From Erinaceus europaeus (Eukaryota; Chordata; Mammalia; Eulipotyphla; Erinaceidae): a DNA stretch of 64,000 nt. Of the stretch, positions 1 to 11,895 are shown one piece after another. Below the pieces are notes generated by a model that did no database searches, was not told the origin of the DNA, and worked only from the letters and a program-made list of their open reading frames with translations. A program made the position numbers and the translations under genes. The stretch covers positions 70,430,962 through 70,494,961 of the forward strand of contig NC_080162.1 of the NCBI RefSeq assembly GCF_950295315.1, in the 5' to 3' direction. Every line of letters starts with the position of its first letter. Positions within the stretch are counted from its first letter, which is position 1.

Positions 1-511
1 GCTGGGAAATGTGTTAAGCTTTGCTTTAGGGGAATGAGAGTCTGTCTTGGCCTTCTATTGAGTACCCCACTTTCCAGAACAAAGTCAAGACCCTAGCAGC
101 AGAAATAACTGAATGGATATCTGGCACACTACTTTCAGAGTTTCTTACACCAGCCCATCAGCAAATTGCAAGTTTGCACCCCTTTATCTAAACTGCAAAC
201 AACATGAACGAAGAAAGCGTTCCTCCCCCCCCCCCCCCCCCCACTAATCAGAAGCCTGACATCAAGGGAATTTTCTGGAAACCTTCAGCCTCAAAAATAT
301 CTTCCCAAACTGACCAACTGTATAGGATCTTGAAGAAGGCCTGTGAAAAAAAGAAAGAGGCGTACCAGGAAATAGGGACTGGGGCTGACTCGGAATGAAT
401 TTCCTTTAGGACTAGGTGCTGGTTCTCAGTATTTCAGATCTACAAATAGGTCCAACAGCCAAACTCACTAGAGAGTGGTATTCATGAGCTCAAGGCCAGT
501 GTATTCATTTT
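1..511. other. Left-edge intergenic sequence, unrecognised
   Basis: No feature recognised with confidence. A run of about 17-18 C at 225-242 sits inside a short open frame at 204-398 whose translation is a poly-Pro stretch followed by a Lys/Glu-rich tail. I do not recognise the frame; it could be a worn pseudogene fragment or chance. Confidence 0.3.
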
Positions 512-857
512 ACTTTTATTTATTTGTTTGTTTGTTTGTTTTGCCTCCAGGGTTATTGCTAGGGCTCAGTGCCTGCACTACAAATCCACTGCTCTTGGTG
601 GCCATTTTTCCCATTTTTGTTGTCCTTGTTGTTGTTATTATTATTGCTATTGCTGTCACTGTTGTTGGATAGGACAGAAAGAAATCGAGAGAGGAGGGGA
701 AGACGGGGGAAAGGAAGATAGACACCTGCAGACATGCTTCACCACCTTTGAAGCGACCCCCTGCGGGTGGAGAGCTGGGGCTTGAAACGGATCCTTGTGC
801 GAGTTCTTGCCCTTCGAGCCATATGCACTTAACCTGCTGCACTACCGCCCAGCCCCC
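512..857 (-). repeat. tRNA-derived SINE, long type B
   Basis: The minus-strand element reads into the plus strand as T-rich tail, a 'CCAGGGTTATTGCTAGGGCTC' block, a long AG-rich centre, then the tRNA-like head ending CTACCGCCCAGCCCCC. It is the longer (about 340 b) variant with the extra 3' block, and diverged. Confidence 0.75.
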
Positions 858-1311
858 AGTGTGTTTATTTTTAATGAGAAATATAATTTAACCATCACAC
901 AAACCCACATCCTCATGATGAGTGAGTGACCTCAATGGGAAGGAGAACTGATCTGAAAGACTCCCTTTGTGATTTTGGAGGCAGAATAGAGAGTGGGGAA
1001 AGTGCCCTGCCCCCGTGGGGCTTCATCTCCAATTCAAGGCTCTACCTCCTGTCTATTTCCCTGATACAACTGTCTGCAGCCTCCTGTCCAAGTGATCGGG
1101 GCTTCAATCCCAGCCTTTTGTGCTATTGTGTAAATGTGCAAATGTTCATAATATTTTGGTAGTCCAAACACCCAACTCATGGGGAGGGGGTATTTAAAAG
1201 TAAGAAAAGTGATCACAGGAAACTCTAGCTCTATCTGTAAAATTTCTTTGTTTTTGCTTTTTTGCTTGAGAATGTTTTTATAACTACTTTTGTTACTAAA
1301 TTTTTTTTCAA

Positions 1312-1453
1312 GATTTTTTTTAGACTTAATTTATTTTTATCAGAGCACTGCTTAGCTCTAAGCTTATGGTGGTGCTGGGGATTGAACCTAGAACCTTTGG
1401 TGCCTCAGGCATGAAAGGCTTTTTGCATAATCATTATACTATCTCCCTAGCCC
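1312..1453 (-). repeat. Short tRNA-derived SINE, type C
   Basis: Reverse-oriented short SINE: T-rich tail, 'CAGAGCACTGCTTAGCTCT', B-box-like GGATTGAACC, and a head ending CATAATCATTATACTATCTCCC. Older divergence than the type A copies. Confidence 0.7.
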
Positions 1454-1934
1454 TATATTACTAAATTTTAATTTTTTTAAAAACTGAAAATTTTCCACTA
1501 ATTATCTTAGTGCCTTCAGCCATTTAATAAATATTTTGCACCCCATCATATATCTGGACACCTTGGGTGTACAAGGCACGTAGTCATCCAAACACATGGA
1601 CACATTCTTAATTGAGGCAAATTATCTCTCTTTTTTCTTTTTGATAGAAACAGAAAGAGTGAAAGTACTGAAGTTTCCTTCAGTGAGGTAGCAGCCAGAC
1701 TCAAAGCTGGGCCATGGGAGACCTTGAGTGAATCTGGCCGGGGGGTGGGGGCTTCCCTGCTCCTGGCCCCACTCTGGTCTCTCACCTGGCCTGGCTCCCA
1801 CTTTCCCTGACAGGCTTGGGATTCTGCAGACCCCTGTCCTTGTGAGGTGGTGCTGGGCTCTCCCCAAAGGGGGGATGTTAGGGCCCCCCACCCATGTGCA
1901 AGGCTCCGCATGCTTATCTGAAATTGTGACCTTG

Positions 1935-2071
1935 GTCCTGGGAGATATCTCAGCAGGCTAGAGCACAGGACAGACGCTCCAGAGATCCTGGGTTCAATCC
2001 CTGGAACCCAACACTTTATGCCTCAGTTGATGAGCGACTGACTGGTCTCTCTGTGTCTCACATTGAAATCA

Positions 2072-2117
<46 letters not shown>
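1935..2117 (+). repeat. Short SINE (type D-like) with (TA)n tail
   Basis: A tRNA-like head, 'GGGAGATATCTCAGCAGGCTAG' with B box GGGTTCAATCCC, runs into a pure (TA)n tract of about 40 bases from 2076. The microsatellite probably grew from the SINE tail. Confidence 0.65.
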
Positions 2118-2120
<3 letters not shown>

Positions 2121-2147
2121 AAAATAACATATATATATATATAATTT

Positions 2148-2296
2148 ATGGTGGCCCAGGAGGTGGCACAGTGGATAAAGCACTGGACTCTCAAGAATGA
2201 GGTCCTGAATTCAATCCCTGACAGCCCATATACCAGAGGGATGTCTGGTTCTTTCTCTCCTATCTTTCTCACTTATTAATAAATAAGATATATATA
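2148..2296 (+). repeat. Short SINE, type D
   Basis: Starts GGTGGCCCAGGAGGTGGCAC, carries B box TTCAATCCC, and ends in TAATAAATAAG followed by a short TA run. Confidence 0.75.
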
Positions 2297-2739
2297 TGAG
2301 CTGGGCCATGTACATGGCAAAGCACATTGCCTAAGTGGGCTATTTCACTGACCTTCAAGGTAAATTATAATCAAGGTATCAAATAAGAACATAGAAGTGT
2401 TTTGGAAAAATCAGAGGACATGCTTTTGGCTAGGCTAGAGAATAGTGGCTAAGACAGTAAACACACATAAAATATTTTCTACAGGGACTGCCTAGACACT
2501 GAGTCTAAAAGCTTTGCTCATTTGAGAGAAAAATCTCAAGAGAAGCAAGAGCAAAATAACATCTTACTGTAAGCGGAAAACAATTCTAAAGATAGACTTT
2601 TCAGGAAAAATTGTGAAAGACAGAAGAAAGGCTGAAAGAAGAACCATAAACCAGAATTCAGGAGCCTATGAAAACATACACAGCTCTGTCTGCTAAGAGG
2701 AACCAGAAGCAGTAACACTCTGCAGTGACAAGCACACCC

Positions 2740-2800
2740 AAGGTTCAGATCTTGGGTTCCATTCAAGGACAAGGTTCAGATCTTGGGTTCCATTCAAGGA
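2740..2800. repeat. 31-bp perfect tandem duplication
   Basis: The unit beginning AAGGTTCAGATCTTGG starts at 2740 and again at 2771 with no visible mismatch, so it is a recent local duplication. No open frame of note crosses it. Confidence 0.9.
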
Positions 2801-2865
2801 TCCAGGGTCCCTCAGAGAAACGGATCTTTCTATGTCCAGAGCAAGACAACATGAATCATAGTATC

Positions 2866-3030
2866 TTTTTTTTCTACCAGGGTTATTTCTGGGGCTTGGT
2901 GCCTATAGGATGAATCCACCACTCCAAGTGCCCTCTCCCCCTCCACCCCCATACTCCTTTCCCCCCCTTTTTTTCTTTTTTTCCCCTTTGATAAAGACCA
3001 TGAGAAATTGAGGGGCAAGACTGGGTTAGT
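2866..3030 (-). repeat. Diverged type B SINE fragment
   Basis: Carries the 3' block 'CCAGGGTTATTTCTGGGGC..GGTGCC', a C/T-rich run and part of the AG-rich centre ('GAGAAATTGAGGGG'). The tRNA-like head is missing. Confidence 0.55.
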
Positions 3031-3069
3031 GTAAATGTTCATAGTAGAGGAAATAGTGGATAGGGTTCC

Positions 3070-3205
3070 AGATACATTTTTATTAGTGATTTAATATTGA
3101 TTTACAAAATTACAAGATAACAGGAGTACAGCTCCACACTGTTTCTACCACCAGAGTTCTGAATCCCCAGTCCCTCCATTATAAGCTATAGCAGTTCTCT
3201 TAAGG
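3070..3205 (-). repeat. Family F retroposon, partial
   Basis: Matches the 3' part of family F in reverse: 'AGTGATTTAATATTGATTTAC', 'GGAGTACAGCTCCACAC', 'ACCACCAGAGTTCTG'. Diverged; it may continue to about 3480 in an unrecognised repeat. Confidence 0.5.
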
Positions 3206-3639
3206 TTGTAGATATGGGTTAACTATTATTTCTACAGTTGTCTACATTGGCCCTTTTTTTTTTCCTATGGTCCATCTCCTCTTCCTTTCCAAGCTACACA
3301 TACAGCTATTATTACAGCCAACTTTTCCTCACTTTTTCCTCTCCTCTCTCAGGGGCCTGATGGAGTTGGAATGCTCACTTTTTTGTAAGCTTCAAACTAT
3401 TCTTTTAAAAAAGAACTTTTTATTGTCCCCCAAGTTTCACCTCTCCAAACAGAATTCTTTTGCAGATAGAAAGGGGTGAGAGGGGCATCACAACAACAAT
3501 TTCCCCCCAATGTGGGTCCAGCTGATGACAAAGCAGCCACGTCATCCAGGTGAGCTTGCTTACCTGTGTGCCCAAAAGACAGTTAATACAAAGAAATGGA
3601 TAGAACTCAGAGGATAAATAAACACACAGTTATACTTGG

Positions 3640-3805
3640 AGACTTTAAATATATATGTGTGTGTTTTAATATATATAAAGTATATATAAATATATAGTCT
3701 TTTAATATATAAAGTATATATATAAATATATAAAGTCTTAATATATATAAAGTATATATAAATATATATGTAAAGTCTTTTAATATATATATATATATAT
3801 ATAAA
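3640..3805. repeat. TA-rich low-complexity tract
   Basis: Alternating TATATA and 'AAAGTCTTTTAATATAT' phrases repeat four or five times, giving an imperfect minisatellite of roughly 40-50 b units. Confidence 0.7.
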
Positions 3806-3868
3806 GCTTTTAGACTATTATTCTCTCAACAATTGATACTGGAGTACTTGATAGAAAATCAGGACGGA

Positions 3869-4115
3869 GCACAAGGACCAGCATAAGGATCCCGGTTCGA
3901 GGCCCCAGCTCCCCACCTGCAGGGGGGGTCGCTTCATAAGCGGTGAAGCAGGTCTGCAGGTGTCTATCTTTCTCTCCTCCTCTCTGTCTTCCCCTCCTCT
4001 CTCCATTTCTCTCTGTCCTATCCAACAACAACATCAATAACAACAACAATAATAACTACAACAATAAAACAAGGCAACAAAAAGAAAATAAATATTAAAA
4101 AAGAAATATGAAAAA
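3869..4115 (+). repeat. Type A SINE, 5'-truncated, with 15-bp target duplication
   Basis: The tRNA B box GGTTCGAGGCCC, a CT-rich middle and an ACAATAATAACTACAAC tail are present, but the A-box head is missing. GAAAATCAGGACGGA flanks it perfectly at 3854-3868 and 4116-4130, so the truncated form is what inserted. Confidence 0.9.
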
Positions 4116-4520
4116 GAAAATCAGGACGGATATGGAATGCCATCAGAATCGAATCAACATTTTTAGGACACTGCACACACAGTAGTAAATACATATTCTT
4201 TGTAGGAGCCATAAATAACATGGCAATATAAATCTTAACATGAGCATTAAAAAAAAAAACTCAACAAAATTTTTAAAAGTGAAATCATACAGCTCGTTTT
4301 CATTTCAGAAACAAGGGGGTTCACTTTATCTACCTATTTATCTGTTATCTATCTATCAATCATCTATCTAGTAAACTTTTTTTTTGAAGCATAGCTAAAC
4401 CTTCTTAGCATGGAAGCTGGCATACAATGTTTGTTTTCTTAAAATTCAGAGGGGGAAAAATCACAGCATGCAGGACACATATATATTCATGGAGCAACAA
4501 GAGGACTACTGTCTTCATGA

Positions 4521-4535
4521 CCAGCAGGTGGCGCC
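4521..4535 (+). promoter_or_regulatory. CTCF consensus site
   Basis: CCAGCAGGTGGCGCC fits all 15 positions of the CTCF consensus CCASYAGRKGGCRSY. It lies in non-repeat sequence about 8 kb beyond the SMOX 3' end and points rightward, toward the gene. Confidence 0.7.
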
Positions 4536-7080
4536 AGAGGACATGGTTAGGCTCAAGAGCTAGTAGTTTGCTTCCTGAAACCCCAGGGGCTGCAGGGACT
4601 GTTTCTCTTCCTCTTCCAGCCATGATGAGAAGAGCAGCTAGTCCAGCACTTCCATATGCCCACTCTGCAGCCTGAGGATACCCACCAACTGCTAGCAGAA
4701 GGATAGTGAGGGTGCAGAGAAAGCGGATGTGGAAAATGCTAGTGTGAGGCTTGACTGGAAGGAAGACAAGGAAAGTAGTGAGAGGAGTTAAATGAGGACA
4801 TAATTAAAATGAGAGTGAGAAAGATGAAGTAGAGGCAGAAGAAAAAAATATGGCAAGGTCCCTGAGTTGGGGGCGTGGCGGCTGGTGGGGGTGTGAGATG
4901 CATACACAGGGTCACACACTTCCACTGTGTGGTGAGCAGGTGGGTTTAGCTAAGTGGATGGGTATGAAAGCTGACTGTAAACCTGATGAGAAACATGCTT
5001 CCCCATGGCTTCCACTTTGTCTGTGAAGCAGGAAGGGTGAGGGTGTCTGAGGTAGACAGGAACAAAGCTGAGAGGGGAAATGCAAGAGGGTTTCTGGTCA
5101 GCACAACAGGTGGGGGTGGGGGTGGTGGTCTTGAGGTTGGCACCTTTCAGCTTGACCTCCATTCGTTCATGTGTTCATACATTCTGCAAAGCTGTGTTGA
5201 TAACCTACTACACTAGGCATGATTATGAACAGTGTAACATTCATGGCAGCAGAAAGGGGGCGATAAAAGGCATAAACACATGGCTTCAAGGAAAGAACAG
5301 GGCTATGGAGGCGCAGGCAGTGGAACAAAGTGCTCAGAGTGCTGTGCCATAGGGTGCTGGCAAGTGCCAGCTCAGTAGGAATATGAACACAGCAGGAGAA
5401 GGAGATTTGTAAATACTGGGGGAGGGGGCGGGGGAGCAGCACTCCAGGTAAAGGCGGTAGCCAGAACCAAAGGAAGAAGGTAGGCATGGGAGCCAAAGGG
5501 ATAGAGCACAGTTGGAAATCACCTTTTATCCCCAGTACAGTACAGACACTAGGGAAATATATGCCCAAGTTCATATTTGTAAAAAAAAAAAAAAAAAAAA
5601 AAACTATGCTGGTCTGTTGGTCCACTGGCCACTATATAGAGAGCAGGTTGAAAGGAACAAATGTGGGGGCAGGCTGCCACAGCTCTCCAGGGCAGACACT
5701 GAGGGGTAGGGGTGGCAAAGGTTGGATGTGATCCAGTTCTATATGTTCTGTAAGTAGAGAAAACAAGATTTGCTGATGGCAAATCTGACATACAGGTGTG
5801 GGACATGAAAGGAAGAAGTCAGGGATGAGAAACTTAGAGGTTTGCCGTGAGTCAAAAGGTGACATAACTTACTTAGCCAGTAGTAGATAAGTAGGTGAGA
5901 TTAGGAAAGAGCGGATCAAAGAGTTTCGGTTGTGTACGAGCTAAGTCCTGGAAAGATCCTGGAGATGATATTAAGGGTGTTTGCTTTGCTTTAATTTGTC
6001 CAGCATGGCTCTGTGGTTTCCATTGCTCAGACACAATCATGGAGCAAAGATGATTCATCCATGATCACAATTATGTCAATTGTCTTTAAAAGAACAAACG
6101 GCCAGTTAAGGGTGCTGGAAAGAAATCAAGTGAGATGACAGATTATTTGAAAACCCCACTCCTAGAACCAGCAAGTGATGAAAGCCTAACCCCAATGAAC
6201 TAAGGAAAAGGGGAGCCAGCAGCTCAGGATGAGGAGGACTCTGTGAGGTATCAGGTCTTGATTGCGGCTTTGACCTTGACATAGATGATTTTGTGACCCG
6301 GAAGAGCAGTGAGATTGCTGGCAAAGTGGAGGGAAACAGCCAAACCAACAGATCAAAACAGCTCTAGAACTGCGTTTACTGACAGAATAGGCCCAACATT
6401 AGACATCTAACAGAGATCCAGGTTTCGAACACTCCTACAAAATCAGTCACCAGCCCCAATAATTCCAGCAACAGGAGATGAAAACAGCCTTTGGAGCTGC
6501 AGTCTCCATACAGATAAATAGCACAAAGGGCTGTGACCAGCTCCTTCCTTTCTTCTATTTTATATGTACTGACTGGAGCTTAGATGTTGTGGATTCCACC
6601 TTTGCAGGACCACAACTCCACCTATTTGTTGAGTTTGACTACCCTGCACAAATCAGCTCTACAAACATCTGGGGCAGTCATTATAAGAAAACAGCCCCAT
6701 GTAACTACCATTAGAAGCAGGAGACCATTCATTAAGCAGGTAATTCTCTGGAACAGAGCCAGCAGGCTGTCTTAATCTGCACCTTGGGACTCCTGTTTGG
6801 ACTTATCCTGACAGGTCCAAATAAATGCAGGGTGACTCCTACCACAGGCGCTTCTCCTCAGGAAGACAGATCTTCCCGGCCTGGAGTGGAAGGGTGGCAG
6901 CAAAGGCATAGAAACAGCACCTGCCTTATACCCAGGCACCTTTAGGGGACATGTCTAGGACTCCCACAAAGTCACAACTTGCCCATGGATTCCCAACCCA
7001 AAGCACAAACAACCATGCAACCACTTCTGTAGAGAATCCAGTGCTGCAAAAGAACTTCCCTACAAGTAACCTTCTACCGT
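4536..7080. other. Intergenic sequence, mostly unassigned
   Basis: No gene, SINE or clear L1 seen. It contains a GGGGGTGTG-rich patch near 4870-5130, an A(23) run at 5580-5602 and several short chance frames. The 6478-6850 part looks like a worn LTR or DNA transposon but I cannot name it. Confidence 0.4.
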
Positions 7081-7082
7081 TT

Positions 7083-7318
7083 GTTTTGCCACGAGAATTT
7101 TGTCTAGGGCTCAGTGCCTGCATGATGAATGCACCACTCATACTGGCCGATTTTTTCCTTCCCTTTCCTTCATAGAGACATTGATTGGGAAGGGGGAAAG
7201 AAGGGGGGGAGAGATACCTGCATCACTGCTCCACTGCTTGTGAAACTTCCTCCCTGCAGACGGGGCCTAGGGGTTGTGAGCAATGTGTGTGCTTTACCAG
7301 GTGTACAACAGCCCTGCC
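7083..7318 (-). repeat. Type B SINE, old
   Basis: Reverse copy with the 'TGTCTAGGGCTCAGTGCCTGC' block, an AG-rich centre (GAAGGGGGGAGAG) and a head ending TTTACCAGGTGTACAAC. Strongly diverged. Confidence 0.6.
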
Positions 7319-7998
7319 TCCTGTGGTGGGAATCCATGTGGGTATTGGCCCAAGCAGGTCACATCTGCCACCAAGAGAGTCCTTTGGCTTTCAGTCTGTG
7401 CCAAGGTCACTTCCAAAATAGTCACAGCAAAGAGCTCACCTTGTGACATTGGGACATCTGGTCTCTCCCAGCTTCTGAATGGCTCTTGCTTTTTATCTGT
7501 CTCAAATCTGGGCCTGGAGTTGCAGATCATAAATACTGCTCACATTACCCAATTCTTTGACTCAGGAGAGGCACATGGGAGAGCCACTTACTTTGGCAAA
7601 CTCTCAGGGCCTCCCTTCCCACATGGTCCCCCCCTACCCGACCTGTGTCCCAGGCCTCTTTCTGCCTCCCTCCCTCAGCTGCTCCCCCTTAAGATGGAAT
7701 CCTCTCCAAGCTGCCTGGCTTCGCACAACCTCTCAAGTCCTTCTGAGAAATCAGTTTTCCTCTGCTGTGAAACAGTCCACAACCCTTCTGTAGACACAGG
7801 GTCCTAGATGAAGCAGCATAAGCAGTGTGACTGGAAAACGGTGACATCCTATGTACAGATAAGGCCAGGCCTTATCAGCAGGCAGCCAGTGGGGCATGAG
7901 CAGTTCTTTCCTTCATCTGCTCTCAGAACTGTCACCTCTCTGCTAGGAGGCAGAGCTCAGGGTCCCATGTTTGGGATGAGAGGGGGAAGGGCATTCAA

Positions 7999-8289
7999 AC
8001 TCTAAACTTTTTTTTTTTTTAATTTATTTATTTATTCCCTTTTGTTGCCCTTGTTTTTTATTGCTGTAGTTATTGTTGTTATTGATGTCCTCATTGTTGG
8101 ATAGTACAGAGAGAAATGGAGAGAGGAGGGGGAGACAGAGAGGGAGAGAGAAAGATACACATGCAGACCTGCTTTACCGCTTGTAAAGGGACTCCCCTGC
8201 AGGTGGGGAGCCGAGGGCTCGAACTAGGATCCTGACGTTGGTCCTTGCGCTTTGCACAACCTGCCTGACTCCCAGACTCTAAACTTTTT
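7999..8289 (-). repeat. Type A SINE with 14-bp target duplication
   Basis: ACTCTAAACTTTTT occurs at 7999-8012 and 8276-8289. Between lies a full reverse type A SINE: ATTTATTTATTCCC tail, GTTGTTATTGATGTCC, AGAGAGAAATGGAGAGAGG, and a head ending GCCTGACTCCC. Confidence 0.9.
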
Positions 8290-8339
8290 ATATTGAGTTA
8301 TAGATACAGAAAAGTGCATAGCTTTTTTAAAAAAATATT

Positions 8340-8492
8340 TTGACATTTTGTTTATTACTGATTTAATAATGACCGACAAGACTGTAGGATAAGAGGGGCA
8401 CAATTCCACACAATTCCCACCACCAGAGTTCCACATCCCATCCTCTCAGTTGGAAGCTTTCCTATTCTTTATCCCTGTGGGAATATGGTGGG
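8340..8492 (-). repeat. Family F retroposon, 3' part
   Basis: Reverse copy: 'TTTATTACTGATTTAATAATG', 'GTAGGATAAGAGGGGCACAA', 'CCACCACCAGAGTTCC', 'CCTATTCTTTATCCCTGTGG'. 5'-truncated. Confidence 0.65.
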
Positions 8493-8944
8493 GTGGCCTG
8501 ATACTCATCAAAAGAGTCATCATTAAAGTATGCCGATCTCTTGCCCTTATCCAGCTTTTGTAGTCCTTACTTTATCTGACAAGGTTAGCCTCAGAGTGAT
8601 TAAGGGAGGTGAAATAGCAAGTAGGCAAGGAGGGTATCTAGATCTAAGTAGGAACTATCTGATTAAGTACTTTACGGGTTTTTTATTTGTTTGTTTTAAG
8701 TCTTTCTACTTGCTTTCTGCACTTACTGAGCCACTGCAAACTATTGTGCAATTTTATTTTAAGGTATGTATTTTCCCTTAACTTATATCGCATGTAGTGC
8801 ATACCTTTTTAAATATATAACTTAATGCATTTTTACCATTTCATAGGCCCAGGCAAACCCCATCCAGAGCAAGATATGGAACATTTGTTAGCTCCAGAAA
8901 TATGCCTCCTTATTCCCTCAGACCCTTGTCTCATTTATATATAA

Positions 8945-9850
8945 AGAAGTAATTTAATAATAATTGACAAGATTGTAGGATAAGAGGGGTACAACTCCAA
9001 ACAAATCCCACCACCAAAGTTACATATCCTATCCCCTCCATTCAAAATTTCCCTATTTTTTAAAAATTTCTTTATTGGTTTATAGTCAACAGTAAAATAC
9101 AATAGTTTGAACATGTGTAACATTACTCAGTTTTCCACATAACCATTCAACCCCCACTAAGGTCCTCCTCTGCCTTCATGTTGCAGGACCTGAACTCTCC
9201 CCTCCACCCCATGTCTTTTACTTTGGTGCAATACACTAACTCCAGTCCAAGTTCTGCTTTGCGTTTTCCCTTCTGTTTTTATTTTTCAACTTCTGTCTCT
9301 GAGTGAGATCATCCCATATTCATCCTTCTCTTTCTGGAAGATCTCACTTAACATGATTCTTTCAAGCTTCATCCAACATGAGGTGAAGAAGATAAATTGC
9401 ATATATGTGTGTGTGTGCATGTGCGTGTGCATGTGTGTGTGTATACACACATATATATGTATATATGTCACAACTTACTCAGCCATTCATCTGTTGTTGG
9501 ACACCTGGGATGCTTCCAGGTTTTGACTATTACAAATTGTGTTGCTATGAACATATATTTGTGTATACACAAATCTTTTTGGATGGTTTTGTTAGGCTCA
9601 TTAGGATATATCCTGGTTCCCTATTCTCTACCCCCCTGGGAGTATGGACCAAAATTCTTTATGGAATGCAGAAGGTAGAAGGTCTGCCTTCTATAATTTC
9701 TTCTCTGCTGAACGCTGATGTTGGCAGGTCAATCCATACCCCCAGCCTGTTTCTATATTTCCCTGATGGGACAGGACTCTGGGGAGGTGGGGTTCCAGGA
9801 CACACTGTTTGAGTTGTCTGCCAGGGAAGTCAAGTTTCATCCCCTCATTT
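8945..9850 (-). repeat. Family F retroposon split by an L1
   Basis: The 3' half lies at 8945-9057 and the 5' half at 9619-9850. Together they rebuild the collinear order seen in the unbroken copy at 31.6-32.0 kb. The break repeats TTCCCTATT on each side, fitting a target-site duplication made by the L1. Confidence 0.75.
9058..9618 (-). mobile_element. L1 3' end inserted in family F
   Basis: Reverse L1. The 3' UTR starts with the TTTATTGGTTTATAGTCAACA motif, then 'TTTTACTTTGGTGCAATACA', then the end of ORF2 ('CAAATTGTGTTGCTATGAACA', 'GGATATATCCTGG'). A GT/CA and TA microsatellite has grown inside it at 9403-9465. 5'-truncated and non-coding. Confidence 0.8.
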
Positions 9851-10271
9851 CTAATACCTGTTTAAGTTCTACAGGTTCTGAACTTCATTTTTCAAAAACC
9901 ACATAGTATAGATCCTTGTGCCAAGCTTCTTTTACTCAGCATGGAGTTGTTGAGATTAACCACTGTGACAAATGCCAGCATATTTTACTCTACTGAGATA
10001 CAGAATTGCACTGGATACATGTGCTATGGTTTACTCATTCTGTTGATGGGCATCTGAGCTATTTTCAGCAATTATGAACTGTGTTGGTCTGGCCATCACA
10101 AGATTTAGGTGAGCATGGGCTCCCATCTCTCGTGGTGGGAAGAAGGAGTTGGGATAGAGCTACTTCTTAGCAGTGGGAATGCCAACTGGCCAAGGCCCAG
10201 CTTACACAGAACCAGCACTAGTCTCCTGGTGTGGGTAGTGTTCATTTCCACTTTTTCCAACAACAGTATGG

Positions 10272-10553
10272 TCCTTTTTTATTTATTTTCCATTTTGTTG
10301 CCCTTGTTTTATTGTTGTAGTTATTATTGTTGTTGTTATTGATGTTGTCGTTGTTGGATAGGACAGAGATAAATGGAGAGAGGAGGGGAAACAGAGACGG
10401 GGAGAGAACGATAGACACCTGCAGACCTGCTTCACTGCCTGTGAAGCGACTCCCCTGCAGGTGGGGAGCCAGGAGCTCGAACCTGGATCGTTAGGCTGGT
10501 CCTTGGGCTTTGCACCACCTGCACTTAACCCACTGTACTACCGCCCGACTCCC
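10272..10553 (-). repeat. Type A SINE
   Basis: Near-complete reverse copy: TTGCCCTTGTTTTATTGTTG, GGATAGGACAGAG, CTGCAGGTGGGGAGCC, and a head ending CTACCGCCCGACTCCC. Low divergence from the others suggests a recent insertion. Confidence 0.85.
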
Positions 10554-11890
10554 TGTTTTTTTTTAATTTAGTTTAATTTTTTTATTAATAGTATAATATT
10601 TAAAAGTGGTCCTTTTTTTGTTTTTGTTTTCTATAGCACTAACCTCTTCAATTAGTAATAATGAATAATAGGCAATAAGTAGAATGAGCCTGCACTGGTT
10701 TAAGCCTCAACAACACCACCTGCCCAAGTGGCCTTGGCTGTGTTACTTCTCACAGCTTAGTTTTCCCAGGAGAGTAAGTTACTCTCCCCGGTCCGAGCTG
10801 AAATTCATGTTGAGACCAGCAATTCTCAGTGGTTAGTACAAAGTGAATAGCTGCCCCCTCCCCATCCAGTCCATCTGAAACCCCAAACATGCAGTCACCC
10901 GGTACACATTTCTGGCCCCTCCACCAGTCTTTGAAAATTCCTACACCTGTGATCCTGAGAACCTGTTCTTTACTTTCTTCTTCCATGTTTATGTGCCAGG
11001 CTGCTTCTGTTCACCCCACTATAGTGAGTGGGGCAAATCCAGGAGCCGAGGAGGGTCCAAAATGGATCAGAACATCCCAAGACAGAGTTAATAGGAGGTA
11101 CTCCTCTCAAAGTAACTCTGGGCCAGAAAAGAGACAGTATGAGCCAAAGTCAGGCCCAGATTTATATCTGTCCGTTTCAGTACTGTCATGGAAAGGGCTC
11201 CAAGATACATCATGTTAACAAAAACTAACAAAACACAGGACAGAATGAAAACCTTTTACATTTGTGTAAGCAGAAGACTGGTATATATTTCTATTGGCTT
11301 ATAACTAGAGATGGGCACACGTTAATAATGCGGGCTATGGGGAACAGCACTTGTGCTGAGGGCAGCTGTGGGAGGAGGCATTTCAAGGTACAGGTGTCCT
11401 CTGTGGTTTTTGAATCTCAACCAAATACATATATTTGCTTAGATGTTTGTAAGTTAAGCGTAAGATCAATACAATGAATTCCCCCAACATAAGCTCCACG
11501 AAGGCACAAGGTGGATTAGCCCTGGCAAAGCAGAGAGGCCCGTCAGCAATGTGTGTAGGGCTGTGGATGGGTGTGTCCACATGTTGGTTCAAACTTACAG
11601 TTTTCCGACCTGATGGTGTTAAAGTGGAAACAGCAATACAATCCTCTCTCATGATGCTGGGCAGTGACAGTGAGCCAGTCCCCAGCCAGTATTTTCTACT
11701 TACCTGATCTTCAACTTACCATGGGCTTATGGGAGGACAGCCCCATTGTAAACAAGGAAGAGCTATATATGTATAGGCAGGTGGGTGTATTTAGTAAGGA
11801 TGTGTGCGTTCAATCAGAAAGAGAGAGGACTAACCCCTCCACATAAACGGCAGGCCCTGGAAACACAGCACTTGGTAACATTAGGGATAG
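10554..11890. other. Intergenic, no recognised gene or young repeat
   Basis: Mixed sequence with a T-rich start (10554-10635) and several short chance frames. Nothing I can classify. Confidence 0.35.
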
Positions 11891-11895
11891 CCCCC

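Noticed and set aside
204..398. Short frame with poly-Pro and a Lys/Glu-rich tail
   Set aside because: It depends on a C homopolymer, has no recognised homologue and no splice or regulatory context. Kept only as a note at the left edge.
3861..4100. tRNA gene from the B-box-like GGTTCGA sequences
   Set aside because: All such boxes in the window sit inside SINEs, with no cloverleaf acceptor pairing or intact anticodon arm seen.
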